From contig JANXBX010000001.1 in the NCBI GenBank assembly GCA_025060595.1, forward strand, positions 84,459 through 148,458: a stretch of 64,000 nucleotides of DNA, written 5' to 3'. The translations under genes were made by a program, and so were the position numbers. The notes below the pieces were generated by a model. It had not been told where the DNA came from, searched no databases, and saw nothing but the letters and a program-made list of their open reading frames with translations. This document shows positions 41,630-49,280 of the stretch, piece after piece. Every line of letters begins with the position of its first letter. Within the stretch, counting starts at the first letter, position 1. The DNA is from Synergistota bacterium. Its GTDB lineage: Bacteria > Synergistota > GBS-1.

Positions 41630-42257
41630 AGTCGCAGATAGATATTTCAACACCCTTAAGAGCATCTAAAAATCTGGTTTCATCAATTTCATCAACTCTT
41701 ACCATGACTCTTGCTTTTCCCTCATGAGGTGATGGATAAGTTGCAAGCGCTATTATGTTCCCCCCATATCTTGCTATAAGCTGAGTTAGCTGGGCTAATG
41801 TGCCTTTCTTATCAGGAACTTCGAAAACGAATCTACGCCCATCCCTTCCCGCACCAAGAAGCTTAAGAAGCACCTTGAAGATATCTGTTTCTGTAACTAT
41901 CCCTACGAGCTCACCGTTGCGCATAACAGGTAGAGCTCCTACTTTCTTATCTACCATTATCTTAGCAGCTTCCTCAATAGGAACATCCTCAGATACAGTT
42001 ATAACGTTACGAGACATTATATCCCTAACTGCAAGCTTACTTAAAAGATAATTCAACTCCCAAATATCAAGACTCGTAGCCTTAGAGGGAGACGCATAAA
42101 GAAGATCCTTCTCTGTGACTATACCTATAAGCTTACCCCCATCGACCACAGGAAGCCTCCTTATCCCCTTATCTCTCATCAACTTAAGCGCATCCTGAAA
42201 GGATACATCCGGGCTTACAATTATAGGATTAGGAGTCATAACATCCTTAACAAGCAA
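41622..42257 (-). CDS. CBS domain pair plus ACT domain protein (AcuB-like)
   Basis: 211 residues: two CBS motifs (MTPNPIIVSPDVSFQDALK and MSRNVITVSEDVPIEEAAK, each ending in GIVTE) then an ACT domain (about 140-211, FEVPDKKGTLAQLTQLIARYGGN). Such proteins bind adenine nucleotides and an amino acid, and are likely regulators; AcuB of Bacillus is the closest named type. TTG start behind GGAGGTG, 6 bp after the DUF4139 gene. Confidence 0.88.
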   Translation of the reverse strand: MLVKDVMTPNPIIVSPDVSFQDALKLMRDKGIRRLPVVDGGKLIGIVTEKDLLYASPSKATSLDIWELNYLLSKLAVRDIMSRNVITVSEDVPIEEAAKIMVDKKVGALPVMRNGELVGIVTETDIFKVLLKLLGAGRDGRRFVFEVPDKKGTLAQLTQLIARYGGNIIALATYPSPHEGKARVMVRVDEIDETRFLDALKGVEISICDFK

Positions 42258-42263
42258 CTTTAT

Positions 42264-43790
42264 TCACCTCCACGATAACTCTATGTCCTCCTCCTGGGGA
42301 TAAATTATCCTGTAAGAAAAGATAATCTTCCTTTCTTCTCCAGCATCAAGCTTGAGCCTCCATTTAAGGTGTCCGGTTTCAGTCTTCTCTTTCTCTTTAG
42401 GTTCTACTTTCAAAAGTTCAACCTTTATCCTAGAATCCATAGAAATGGGGAAAACCTCCTCTAAAAGAAGATCGATTCCCTCTTTAGTTAGGTTTTTGAT
42501 CTTTAGCTCATAGGCATACTCCCTAACACTCGATTTGTCAATTATCCCCTTTGCAGTTTCTCCAAGCTTTGTTGTCTTTCTTTCAACTTCCACTCTCTCA
42601 TCACTACCAAAACAAATTTCATATACTCCATCACGACTCATACCTTCTATTTCACTTCCACCTATAAAAGTCTCCCCCACGAAAAGTTCCGTTTGTCCAG
42701 GTAAAAAATCAAATGGAGAAGAAAGCTTAAGAGAAATCATTCTATATACAGAGGTATCTAAATAAGATCTACAAAGGTAAAAGCTCTCACGAATGGGTAT
42801 ACTACCTCTCCAAATCAAAACTCTCTTTCTTTCCCCCGTGGATGGAACAGAGATAACCTGATTTATGCTAACTTTTACACCCAGCTCCTCTTCTTTAAAG
42901 GCAACTTTTTCCTCCTGCGGTAAAGCTGCCGTAGGAGCCATCATTTTCATCATTGCGGGCTTTTTCACAGATTCTTTTTTAACTATATCAACAATAAGAT
43001 TTTGCTCTTTCGGTGGAACCAGAGAAAGCCCCTCTCTAATCGAAGATAAGGTTACTTCAGATTCTGTCCAATCTTTCCCAGTTCTCTGCCAAATATTAGC
43101 ATAAACCTCAATATCAACTTTTTTATCAGCAGGCTTTAAAGCAAACCTATAGGATGGAGCCCATCCAGCTTGAGAAGAATAATAGGAATAAGTTAATTTA
43201 CCCCCTCTATCATTACCGCTTAATTTCAAAAAAGCGACAATTCTTCTTCTTGAATCAGGGGTATCTATATCCTTCAGTTTCTCCTTAAGAAGATTTATCT
43301 TAAGATCGATCTCTTTAACCTTTTTATCTATTCCCTCTACTTCATTTAAATACCGCGTAGTTCTGTCTTCAATCAAGCTCATCCAAGCGTGAGCGTCACT
43401 TGGACTATCCATCTGTACTTTGCTCAACATAATCTTAAGAAGTTCAAAAGATAACTCAGCACCTTTTCTTTTACTTAAGGCTTTCCCCTTCTCTTCCTCG
43501 AGCTCTCTTATCTTATCCTTTATCTCTTTTATAGCAGGAACCTCATCATCAGAAAGATATATATTTGTGAAGGAAAGAGAATCCACTGAAAAACCCTCTG
43601 GAATCACCTTAAAGCTTTCGAGAGAAACGTTATAAGGGATTTCAATTTTAAGCTCTGAGACCTTAGGTGGCACATTCATCTCTTCCTTTATAATCGCTCC
43701 TTGAGGGTAGATCTCTATCTTCATAGAAGCAAGAGAGATATTGGTAAAAACCCACAAAGACAGGACTAGAACTAGAAGCGCCCTAATCAC
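42264..43790 (-). CDS. Exported DUF4139 family protein
   Basis: 508 residues with a signal peptide (to about residue 21). A coiled coil at about 90-165 (IKEIKDKIRELEEEKGKALSK) is followed by the DUF4139 beta-rich region from about 195 (LTYSYYSSQAGWAPSYRFAL) to the end (EEDIELSW). This family includes the so-called mucoidy inhibitor A proteins; no biochemical function is established. The GTG start overlaps the phoU stop by 4 bp, so the two are cotranscribed. Confidence 0.85.
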   Translation of the reverse strand: MIRALLVLVLSLWVFTNISLASMKIEIYPQGAIIKEEMNVPPKVSELKIEIPYNVSLESFKVIPEGFSVDSLSFTNIYLSDDEVPAIKEIKDKIRELEEEKGKALSKRKGAELSFELLKIMLSKVQMDSPSDAHAWMSLIEDRTTRYLNEVEGIDKKVKEIDLKINLLKEKLKDIDTPDSRRRIVAFLKLSGNDRGGKLTYSYYSSQAGWAPSYRFALKPADKKVDIEVYANIWQRTGKDWTESEVTLSSIREGLSLVPPKEQNLIVDIVKKESVKKPAMMKMMAPTAALPQEEKVAFKEEELGVKVSINQVISVPSTGERKRVLIWRGSIPIRESFYLCRSYLDTSVYRMISLKLSSPFDFLPGQTELFVGETFIGGSEIEGMSRDGVYEICFGSDERVEVERKTTKLGETAKGIIDKSSVREYAYELKIKNLTKEGIDLLLEEVFPISMDSRIKVELLKVEPKEKEKTETGHLKWRLKLDAGEERKIIFSYRIIYPQEEDIELSWR

Positions 43791-44461
43791 CTTATATCAC
43801 TGCTCCTCACAAGCTCACCAGTTATCATATATATGACCTTCTCTGCAAGATTAGTAGTATGATCACCTACCCTCTCAAGATGCCTTGCCACAAACATTAA
43901 CTGAACACCTTGCTTCAGAGTCCTGCCAGGATTTTCAAGCATCAAGAAAAACAACTCACTTACTATCTGCCTTTCCAAATCGTCAAGAAAGTTATCCATC
44001 TTGCAAACCTCATAAGCCTTTCCCATGTCTCTCTTTAAGAAAGCATCTATAGCCATATCAAGCATCTTTTGTGCATGCTCTGCCATTCTTGGAAGATCAA
44101 TAAGAGGCTTTATAAAAGGCTCCTTACCTATAGCTAAGACTATGCGTGCTATGTTAACCGCTAAATCTCCAACCCTTTCTAAATCCACTATCATCTTCAT
44201 AATTGTCGTTATAGTCCTAAGATCCCTTGCTAAAGGATGCCTTCTTGCAATAACCTCAACACAAGTCTTATCCAACTCTATCGTAAGATCGTCCAAAAGA
44301 TCATCCCTATTTATCACTTCTTTTGCTAAATCCAAATCCTGATGAACAAGTGCCCTCATAGCTTGATCTAAAGCCTCCTTAGACAGAGAGGCGAGCCTAA
44401 GCATCTTCTCTTCTAGGTCTCTTAAATCTTCCTCTAAGCTTGCTCTTATATTAAAAGCCAA
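43787..44461 (-). CDS. phoU: PhoU-like phosphate signalling protein
   Basis: 224 residues forming two three-helix PhoU repeats: LEEKMLRLASLSKEALDQAM...DDLTIELDKTCVEVIARRHP with LRTITTIMKMIVDLERVGDLAVNIARI, and the second with MLFVARHLERVGDHTTNLAE. PhoU links phosphate transport to the PhoR/PhoB system and binds metals through the E/DxxxD motifs. I use TTG 44461, six bases after GGAGGTG; GTG 44470 overlaps that site. No pst transporter or phoB/R genes are in the window. Confidence 0.92.
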   Translation of the reverse strand: MAFNIRASLEEDLRDLEEKMLRLASLSKEALDQAMRALVHQDLDLAKEVINRDDLLDDLTIELDKTCVEVIARRHPLARDLRTITTIMKMIVDLERVGDLAVNIARIVLAIGKEPFIKPLIDLPRMAEHAQKMLDMAIDAFLKRDMGKAYEVCKMDNFLDDLERQIVSELFFLMLENPGRTLKQGVQLMFVARHLERVGDHTTNLAEKVIYMITGELVRSSDIR

Positions 44462-44519
44462 CTTTTTCACCTCCCAATACCATTTTATACTACCCCTTTT
44501 TCTTTGAAAAGAGCTATGG

Positions 44520-44525
44520 TATAAT
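44520..44525 (+). promoter_or_regulatory. -10 box of tRNA-Leu
   Basis: TATAAT at 44520-44525, 15 bases before the tRNA start. A -35 hexamer at the expected distance is poor. Confidence 0.55.
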
Positions 44526-44540
44526 TTAAAAACGAAAGGT

Positions 44541-44630
44541 GCCGAGATGGCGGAATAGGAAGACGCGCCGGACTCAAAATCCGGTGGGGTTTAAAGCCCC
44601 ATGCGGGTTCAACTCCCGCTCTCGGCACCA
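44541..44630 (+). tRNA. tRNA-Leu (anticodon CAA)
   Basis: 90 bases including CCA, a class II tRNA with a long variable arm (TGGGGTTTAAAGCCCCA). Acceptor GCCGAGA pairs with TCTCGGC. The anticodon arm CCGGA-CTCAAAA-TCCGG gives CAA, reading TTG leucine codons. It is convergent with the aryl-CoA ligase gene, 8 bases away. Confidence 0.96.
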
Positions 44631-44638
44631 TTAATTTT

Positions 44639-45871
44639 TTAAGCACTAACTATCCTCTTTGCCTTCCCAGCCGTCCTCTCAATACTTCCGGGAGGAAGTA
44701 TAACTAAATCTACACTTATACCAAGTTTATCTTTTAGAGCCTTAGAGACTCTTGCTGTAAGCTCATTTATATCACCTTTAAAGCCGTTAGCAAATTCACA
44801 TCTTACCTCAAGCCTTTTAAGATGTTTTCTTTCACCAACCACAAGCTGGTAGTTTAAACTAAGCTCACTAAAGCTTCCCAAAACAGACTCTACTTGCTTT
44901 GGAAACACATTAACACCACGAATTATAAGCATATCATCGCTTCTTCCCTTTATCCTATCTATCCTATAGCCATGAACACCACAAGGACAATCCCCATTTA
45001 CAAGCCTAGTTACATCCCTGGTTCTATATCTTATCATCGGTGTTGCTTCCCTGTTCAAAGTGGTCAGAACAAGCTCCCCCTCTTTACCAAACGGTAGAGG
45101 CTTTAAAGTTTCGGGGTCTATTATCTCAACAATAAAGTATTCATCATTTATATGAAGACCGTTCTTATAGGGGCACTCCATAGCCACACCAGGTCCCCAT
45201 ATCTCACTCAACCCATATATATCTAAAGCTTTCATTCCCAAGCCCTTTTCTATTTGAGACCTCATCTCCTCACTCCAAGGCTCGGCTCCTAATATTCCTA
45301 AGCGAAGTTTAAGCTCACTAGGAGATATCCCCTTTTCGATCAAAACTTCAGCAAGATAAAGAGCATAACTAGGAGTACAAGCCAAAACCGTAGTTCCAAG
45401 ATCCCTCATTAGTTCTATTTGCCTTTCAGTGTTACCACCAGATACAGGAATTACACAGCAACCAAGCTTCTCAGCTCCATAATGAAGCCCCAAACCACCG
45501 GTAAAAAGCCCATAACCATAAGCAACCTGAACTGTGTCATTCTCCGTCACCCCAGCAATTTTAAGACACCAAGCAACAAGATTAGCCCATTTTTCAATGT
45601 CCCCTTTAGTATAACTAACCACTGTAGGCTTCCCTGTAGTCCCTGAAGAGCAGTGAACTCTAACTACATCTTTCAAATCCGAAGCGGTAGCACCCCAAGG
45701 ATATCCCTTTCTAAGATCATCCTTAATCATAAACGGCAAATACTGAATATCCTCAAAGCTTCTCACATCTTCAGGCTTAATACCAATCTCATCCATCCTT
45801 TCCCTATACCAAGGATATCTCTCATAAGCTCTTCTCAAGCTCCCCCTTAAAGCTAGTAACCTCTTATCCAT
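44639..45871 (-). CDS. paaK: Phenylacetate-CoA ligase (aryl-acid CoA ligase, PaaK family)
   Basis: An AMP-forming ligase of about 410 residues that activates phenylacetate or related aryl acids to CoA thioesters. Motifs are VRVHCSSGTTGKPTVVSYT (P-loop), VAYGYGLFTGGLGLHYGAE, DIYGLSEIWGPGVAMEC and the C-terminal RIKGRSDDMLIIRGVNVFPKQVE. Anaerobes and archaea use such ligases with indolepyruvate:ferredoxin oxidoreductase, in either direction. ATG 45871 is 5 bases after GGAGGTG; GTG 45874 is less likely. A terminator hairpin and aromatic-rich leader ORF lie between its promoter and start, suggesting control by aromatic amino acid supply. Confidence 0.92.
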   Translation of the reverse strand: MDKRLLALRGSLRRAYERYPWYRERMDEIGIKPEDVRSFEDIQYLPFMIKDDLRKGYPWGATASDLKDVVRVHCSSGTTGKPTVVSYTKGDIEKWANLVAWCLKIAGVTENDTVQVAYGYGLFTGGLGLHYGAEKLGCCVIPVSGGNTERQIELMRDLGTTVLACTPSYALYLAEVLIEKGISPSELKLRLGILGAEPWSEEMRSQIEKGLGMKALDIYGLSEIWGPGVAMECPYKNGLHINDEYFIVEIIDPETLKPLPFGKEGELVLTTLNREATPMIRYRTRDVTRLVNGDCPCGVHGYRIDRIKGRSDDMLIIRGVNVFPKQVESVLGSFSELSLNYQLVVGERKHLKRLEVRCEFANGFKGDINELTARVSKALKDKLGISVDLVILPPGSIERTAGKAKRIVSA

Positions 45872-45904
45872 CACTACACCTCCCTAAAAATAAGGATAAA
45901 AATA

Positions 45905-45944
45905 AAGGCCGGAGGCTCCATTTTAAAATGGAGCCTCCGGCCTT
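45905..45944 (-). terminator. Attenuator terminator hairpin before paaK
   Basis: A perfect 20-bp inverted repeat with arms AAGGCCGGAGGCTCCATTTT and its complement. On the minus strand the stem is followed by TTTATTTTTA. It lies between the promoter at 46084-46056 and the paaK start at 45871, so any transcript from that promoter must pass it. In practice the AT centre forms the loop. Confidence 0.88.
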
Positions 45945-45991
45945 ACTCAGCCAAAACCCTGGCTTTACCCCACAGGGCTCAAACCGGAGAC
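45933..45991 (-). promoter_or_regulatory. Predicted antiterminator pairing in the paaK leader
   Basis: Segment GTCTCCGGTT (45991-45982), which is codons 18-21 of the leader peptide, can pair over 10 positions (seven Watson-Crick, three G-U) with GGCCGGAGGC (45942-45933) in the 5' arm of the terminator. The two pairings exclude each other. Between them, CCCTG/CAGGG (45957-45961 with 45973-45977) and AGCCA/TGGCT (45949-45953 with 45960-45964) are further competing stems. Confidence 0.6.
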
Positions 45992-46044
45992 CCTAAACAT
46001 CTAAAGTAGAAGACAAACAGATAAACAACATAATGTTGCCTCAT
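45979..46044 (-). CDS. Aromatic-rich leader peptide of the paaK attenuator
   Basis: A 21-codon ORF from ATG 46044 to TGA 45979. Residues 5-14 are YVVYLFVFYF, six aromatic residues in ten (three Tyr, three Phe); no Trp codon is present. The stop codon lies just past the antiterminator strand (codons 18-21), so a ribosome finishing the peptide would cover it, while one stalled at codons 5-14 would leave it free. There is no ribosome site: the ATG is 11 bases beyond the -10 box, implying a leaderless start. This is the design of Phe/Tyr attenuators such as the pheA leader, although the sequence is unrelated. Confidence 0.65.
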   Translation of the reverse strand: MRQHYVVYLFVFYFRCLGSPV

Positions 46045-46055
46045 CTTGATTCTAA

Positions 46056-46084
46056 AGTATATCATTCCAACAAAACCTAGTCAA
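46056..46084 (-). promoter_or_regulatory. Promoter of the paaK leader transcript
   Basis: TTGACT (46084-46079), 17 bp, TATACT (46061-46056) with TG one base upstream of the -10 (extended -10). The start point is predicted near 46050, giving a leader of about 180 bases before paaK. Confidence 0.85.
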
Positions 46085-46093
46085 TAAGTTCAT

Positions 46094-46966
46094 TTAAGAT
46101 AACAATTCTCCATCCTTACCCAATACAGCATTATCAACTATTCGCGCCAAACCTACATAAGCGGCTAATGCGAGAAGGGTAGGTCCCTTAATTTCCCTGA
46201 CCTCTTCCAAAGTTTCGGGATCTACAAATTCAACGTAATCAACCCTTGTATAGGGGTGAGATTGTATAAGATTTATAAGGTTCTTTTTAATCTCCAGCGT
46301 ATCCTTAATCCCAGAAGATATCAACTCCTTAGCCTTAATTATAGCTCTATAAAGAGACAGAGCTGACTCCCTTTCCTCGGGAGAAAGATAAACATTCCGA
46401 GAGCTCATGGCCAAACCATCAGGCTCTCTAACAGTTGGATGCCCTACGATCTCGATATCAAGGTTAAGATCCTTAACCATTCTCTTAATCACTGCAAACT
46501 GCTGATAATCCTTAAGCCCAAAGATACTAACATGCGGCTTAACTATGTTAAAGAGCTTTAAAACAACCGTAGTTATACCTCGGAAAAGCCAAGGTCTAGA
46601 AATGCCACACAGAGGCTTCGATAGTTTTTCAACCTCCACATAAGTTTGAAACCCTTGAGGATACATCTCACCAGAGGAAGGAACAAATAAAACATCGACA
46701 CCCGCATCCTCTGCCATCTTCCTATCCCTCTCCAAATCACGAGGATACCTATGATAACCCTCTTTCATATCAAACTGAAGAGGATTAACAAATATGCTTA
46801 CTACTACCCTATCACCCAATCTCCTACCCATTCTCATTAAAGAGAGATGTCCCTCATGGAAATATCCCATCGTGGGAATGAGAATGATTCGCTTCCCATC
46901 CCTCCGAAAACTTTCGGAAAGAGAAGACATCTCTTGGACCGATTGAACCAGTCTTAAGCTACCCAT
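46094..46966 (-). CDS. panC: Pantothenate synthetase
   Basis: Joins pantoate and beta-alanine with ATP. Motifs are IILIPTMGYFHEGHLSLMR (HIGH-like), FVNPLQFDMKEGYHRYPRD, FGLKDYQQFAVIKRMVKDLN and GLAMSSRNVYLSPEERE. About 290 residues. I prefer ATG 46966, about 10 bases from AAAGGGAAG; a TTG at 46972 is possible. Its product is the substrate of the kinase encoded by coaX at the left of the window, but panB and panD are absent here. It ends just before the paaK leader promoter. Confidence 0.95.
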   Translation of the reverse strand: MGSLRLVQSVQEMSSLSESFRRDGKRIILIPTMGYFHEGHLSLMRMGRRLGDRVVVSIFVNPLQFDMKEGYHRYPRDLERDRKMAEDAGVDVLFVPSSGEMYPQGFQTYVEVEKLSKPLCGISRPWLFRGITTVVLKLFNIVKPHVSIFGLKDYQQFAVIKRMVKDLNLDIEIVGHPTVREPDGLAMSSRNVYLSPEERESALSLYRAIIKAKELISSGIKDTLEIKKNLINLIQSHPYTRVDYVEFVDPETLEEVREIKGPTLLALAAYVGLARIVDNAVLGKDGELLS

Positions 46967-47044
46967 CTTCAACCACTTCCCTTTATAAAGTATCTTCTTT
47001 TAGCTTTTTCTTAATTTTAAAATAAAGGAAGATGTCCTTCAAGA

Positions 47045-47461
47045 TCATTTTAGAAACTTTCTTGCCTTTTCTATTATTTTTAGGGCTATTTCTTCCGCAT
47101 CTTTAGAATCACGAGCTGTAAAAGCCTCCTCTGGAGTAAGTTCTGGAAGCCCATTGGGATATCTCGTGGGGATGTAAAACCTATCAAGATATGTAGCTTC
47201 TTCTAAAAGATACCTAAACTCAGAATATAAATTCTCATTAATTTCCTTAAGATGCTCAATTAGCTTTCTTACAGAATGTCCCCATGGATCAAGACCATGA
47301 AGGTAAAACAAGGATTTTAAGGCTTTTTCCGCAGATTGCTGGAAGAAAAAACAAGCATGAGCATGCTTCCCCTCTCTCCTAAGCAAAGAGGCCGCCTCAA
47401 GATCGCTTTCCGCTGTTTTAATCCACCTTAAAGCCTCCTTTTTAGCCTTTTCCTCGCTCAT
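47045..47461 (-). CDS. HEPN domain protein, partner of adjacent nucleotidyltransferase
   Basis: 138 residues of the COG2250-type HEPN fold: ALRWIKTAESDLEAASLLRR, HACFFFQQSAEKALKSLFYLHG and YLDRFYIPTRYPNGLPEL. HEPN proteins paired with minimal nucleotidyltransferases form toxin-antitoxin-like modules or regulators. Two RX4H strings are present (RREGKH and RKLIEH), but neither is clearly at the ribonuclease site of HepT toxins, so RNase activity is unproven. ATG overlaps the nucleotidyltransferase stop by 20 bp. Confidence 0.87.
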   Translation of the reverse strand: MSEEKAKKEALRWIKTAESDLEAASLLRREGKHAHACFFFQQSAEKALKSLFYLHGLDPWGHSVRKLIEHLKEINENLYSEFRYLLEEATYLDRFYIPTRYPNGLPELTPEEAFTARDSKDAEEIALKIIEKARKFLK

Positions 47462-47753
47462 ATATTATCTTTCCCTCTTCTAAAATCTTTTTAAAAAACG
47501 TTCTCTCCTTAATCTCCTCCCACTCTAAAGGGGTATAAATTAGCAGGTCAAGCTCCTCTTGAAAAATCTCATATAGTTCCAAAAAATCTCGATGCCTTCT
47601 AAAAAAGGTTTCTTCCGTTTCACAAACTATTAGAAGATCTATATCGCTTTTCCTGCTCTGGGTACCCCGAGCGTAAGAGCCAAACAAAATAACCTTATAA
47701 ACGTTACTTTTGGATTCAAAATAACTTCTTAAAATTTCCTCAATACTACTTAT
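47442..47753 (-). CDS. Minimal nucleotidyltransferase (MNT) with apparent AUA start
   Basis: A Pol-beta-fold nucleotidyltransferase. The active-site motif GSX10DXD is intact in FGSYARGTQSRKSDIDLLIV. A TTG at 47687 would start the protein at MFGSYARG and delete the first helix and strand of the fold. In frame upstream the sequence reads SSIEEILRSYFESKSNVYKV, as expected for the family, back to the stop of the preceding gene. The only plausible starts there are ATA 47753, seven bases beyond GAGGGGTG, or ATT 47744. I annotate ATA, giving 103 residues. In MntA/HepT systems the nucleotidyltransferase modifies and silences the HEPN toxin. Confidence 0.75.
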   Translation of the reverse strand: MSSIEEILRSYFESKSNVYKVILFGSYARGTQSRKSDIDLLIVCETEETFFRRHRDFLELYEIFQEELDLLIYTPLEWEEIKERTFFKKILEEGKIIYERGKG

Positions 47754-47756
47754 ATC

Positions 47757-49280
47757 TTAGCACCCCTCTTTAAATCTAAGCGAAACACCCTCTCTTTCCT
47801 TTCTAAAAATTATATGTTTAAACCAGGAATCCGATAAAAAAGGATAATCTATTCTATAGTGAGCTCCTCGAGACTCTTTTCTTTCCAAGGAAGCTTTAAA
47901 GAGAAGCTCTGAAAGCTCAAGCATGCCTTTAAGCTTTAACCACTTATCTAATCTAGCCGGTTTCTTACCTCTAATTATCTCCCTAAGATCATGAATTTCA
48001 TTAACTCCCTTAGACAAAGTCTCCCCACTTCTTATTATACCTCCGTATTCCCATACTATACTACTTAATTTCTTTTCTTCATATGTAAGAGAATCGCTTC
48101 CCATTTTAGGAAAATTAAGATAGTCTAATTCTAGCTTGACAAAGTCAACGTCCATAGCATGCAAAGCAGCCTCCCTACCAGCTATAGGACCGAAAACAGC
48201 ACACTCTGTTAAAGCCATCCCCCCTACACGATTCGCTCCATGAGTACCTCCTGCACACTCTCCACATGCGAATAAACCAGGAACCCCAGTGAAACATTTA
48301 TCATTTATTTTAACTCCACCCATAGTAAAGTGAGCAACAGGTTTAACTTCAAGTCCCTCCCTGCCATGTTTCTTAAGAATTTTAAAGAGAAGCGGATTTA
48401 GATCATCTATAACTTCATCGCTTAAAGCGGAAAGATCTAAAAATACCTTTCCCTGAAGAAATATCTCTCGAGAAAGGATGTCTCTGGTTTCAAGCTCAGC
48501 CTTGGGATATTTATTCAAAAAATATTCTCCCCTTTCGTTTTTAAGTTTAGCACCGTGAGCAAAAAGCGAGGCATATATTCCTATCCATGCTGGTTTAACA
48601 AGCCAATAAGGATAAAACTGAACAAATTCTAGATCCATAAGATCCGCACCAGCATCTAAAGCATAGATCAGGCTTTCTCCCGTAGTATCAATAGAATTAT
48701 CACTATAAGCATAAATCTTAGCGAATCCACCGGTAGCCAATATGGTAGCCTTAGCCTTGACCAGAAAAAGCTTTCCATCTTTTAAGAAAAGGCCACCTCC
48801 AACCCCTCCATCTCCCCTTACAAAACCTATAAAATAAAAGCCTTCCTTCAAGGAAATATCATTAGATAAAAGATGTCTTCTTAATGGAATGGTTAACTCG
48901 CTACTTTTCCATTTCAAGATTTTGTAATACCTAGACCCATTCTCATTGAGTTTTCCTCCAAACAGAGGAACTCCATACTCTTGAAGTCTCTTTATAGCAA
49001 AAGAGCTCTCATCAACAACCCTTTCAAGTAAGTTAAGCTCGTTAAGTTTTCCACCAGCTTCCCATATCTCTGACAAAAATGATCTTCTCTCGCTTTCTTT
49101 GCCTTCGAAAACAAGAAACATCGTTTGAGATATAGCTGATGAACCAGAAAGCCCAGCCCTACCTTTTGTAAAAAGCGAGACAGAGACCCCTGTCTTTTTA
49201 GCTTCAATAGCAGCAAGAACACCAGCTAATCCACCGCCTATAACAAGGACATCACTTTCAAATGTAACCTCAATATTCAT
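47757..49280 (-). CDS. FAD-dependent oxidoreductase of the fumarate reductase / L-aspartate oxidase family
   Basis: 507 residues. FAD loop VLVIGGGLAGVLAAIEAKK, the SGSSAISQT segment, ATGGFAKIYAYSDNSIDTTGE and HFTMGGVKIN...GLFACGECAGGTHGANRVGG are hallmarks of the succinate dehydrogenase/aspartate oxidase flavoproteins. No iron-sulfur or membrane subunit genes adjoin it and NAD genes nadA/nadC are absent, so fumarate reductase, aspartate oxidase or adenylylsulfate reductase-like roles remain open. ATG behind AAGGGGGGTGAGG, overlapping the HD-GYP gene by 4 bp or more. Confidence 0.85.
   Translation of the reverse strand: MNIEVTFESDVLVIGGGLAGVLAAIEAKKTGVSVSLFTKGRAGLSGSSAISQTMFLVFEGKESERRSFLSEIWEAGGKLNELNLLERVVDESSFAIKRLQEYGVPLFGGKLNENGSRYYKILKWKSSELTIPLRRHLLSNDISLKEGFYFIGFVRGDGGVGGGLFLKDGKLFLVKAKATILATGGFAKIYAYSDNSIDTTGESLIYALDAGADLMDLEFVQFYPYWLVKPAWIGIYASLFAHGAKLKNERGEYFLNKYPKAELETRDILSREIFLQGKVFLDLSALSDEVIDDLNPLLFKILKKHGREGLEVKPVAHFTMGGVKINDKCFTGVPGLFACGECAGGTHGANRVGGMALTECAVFGPIAGREAALHAMDVDFVKLELDYLNFPKMGSDSLTYEEKKLSSIVWEYGGIIRSGETLSKGVNEIHDLREIIRGKKPARLDKWLKLKGMLELSELLFKASLERKESRGAHYRIDYPFLSDSWFKHIIFRKEREGVSLRFKEGC

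Noticed and set aside
45905-46050. T-box or a known metabolite riboswitch in the paaK leader
   Set aside because: The T-box GGTGG-x-ACCGCG core is absent, and the sequence did not match any riboswitch consensus I could recall. The aromatic-rich ORF explains the layout better.
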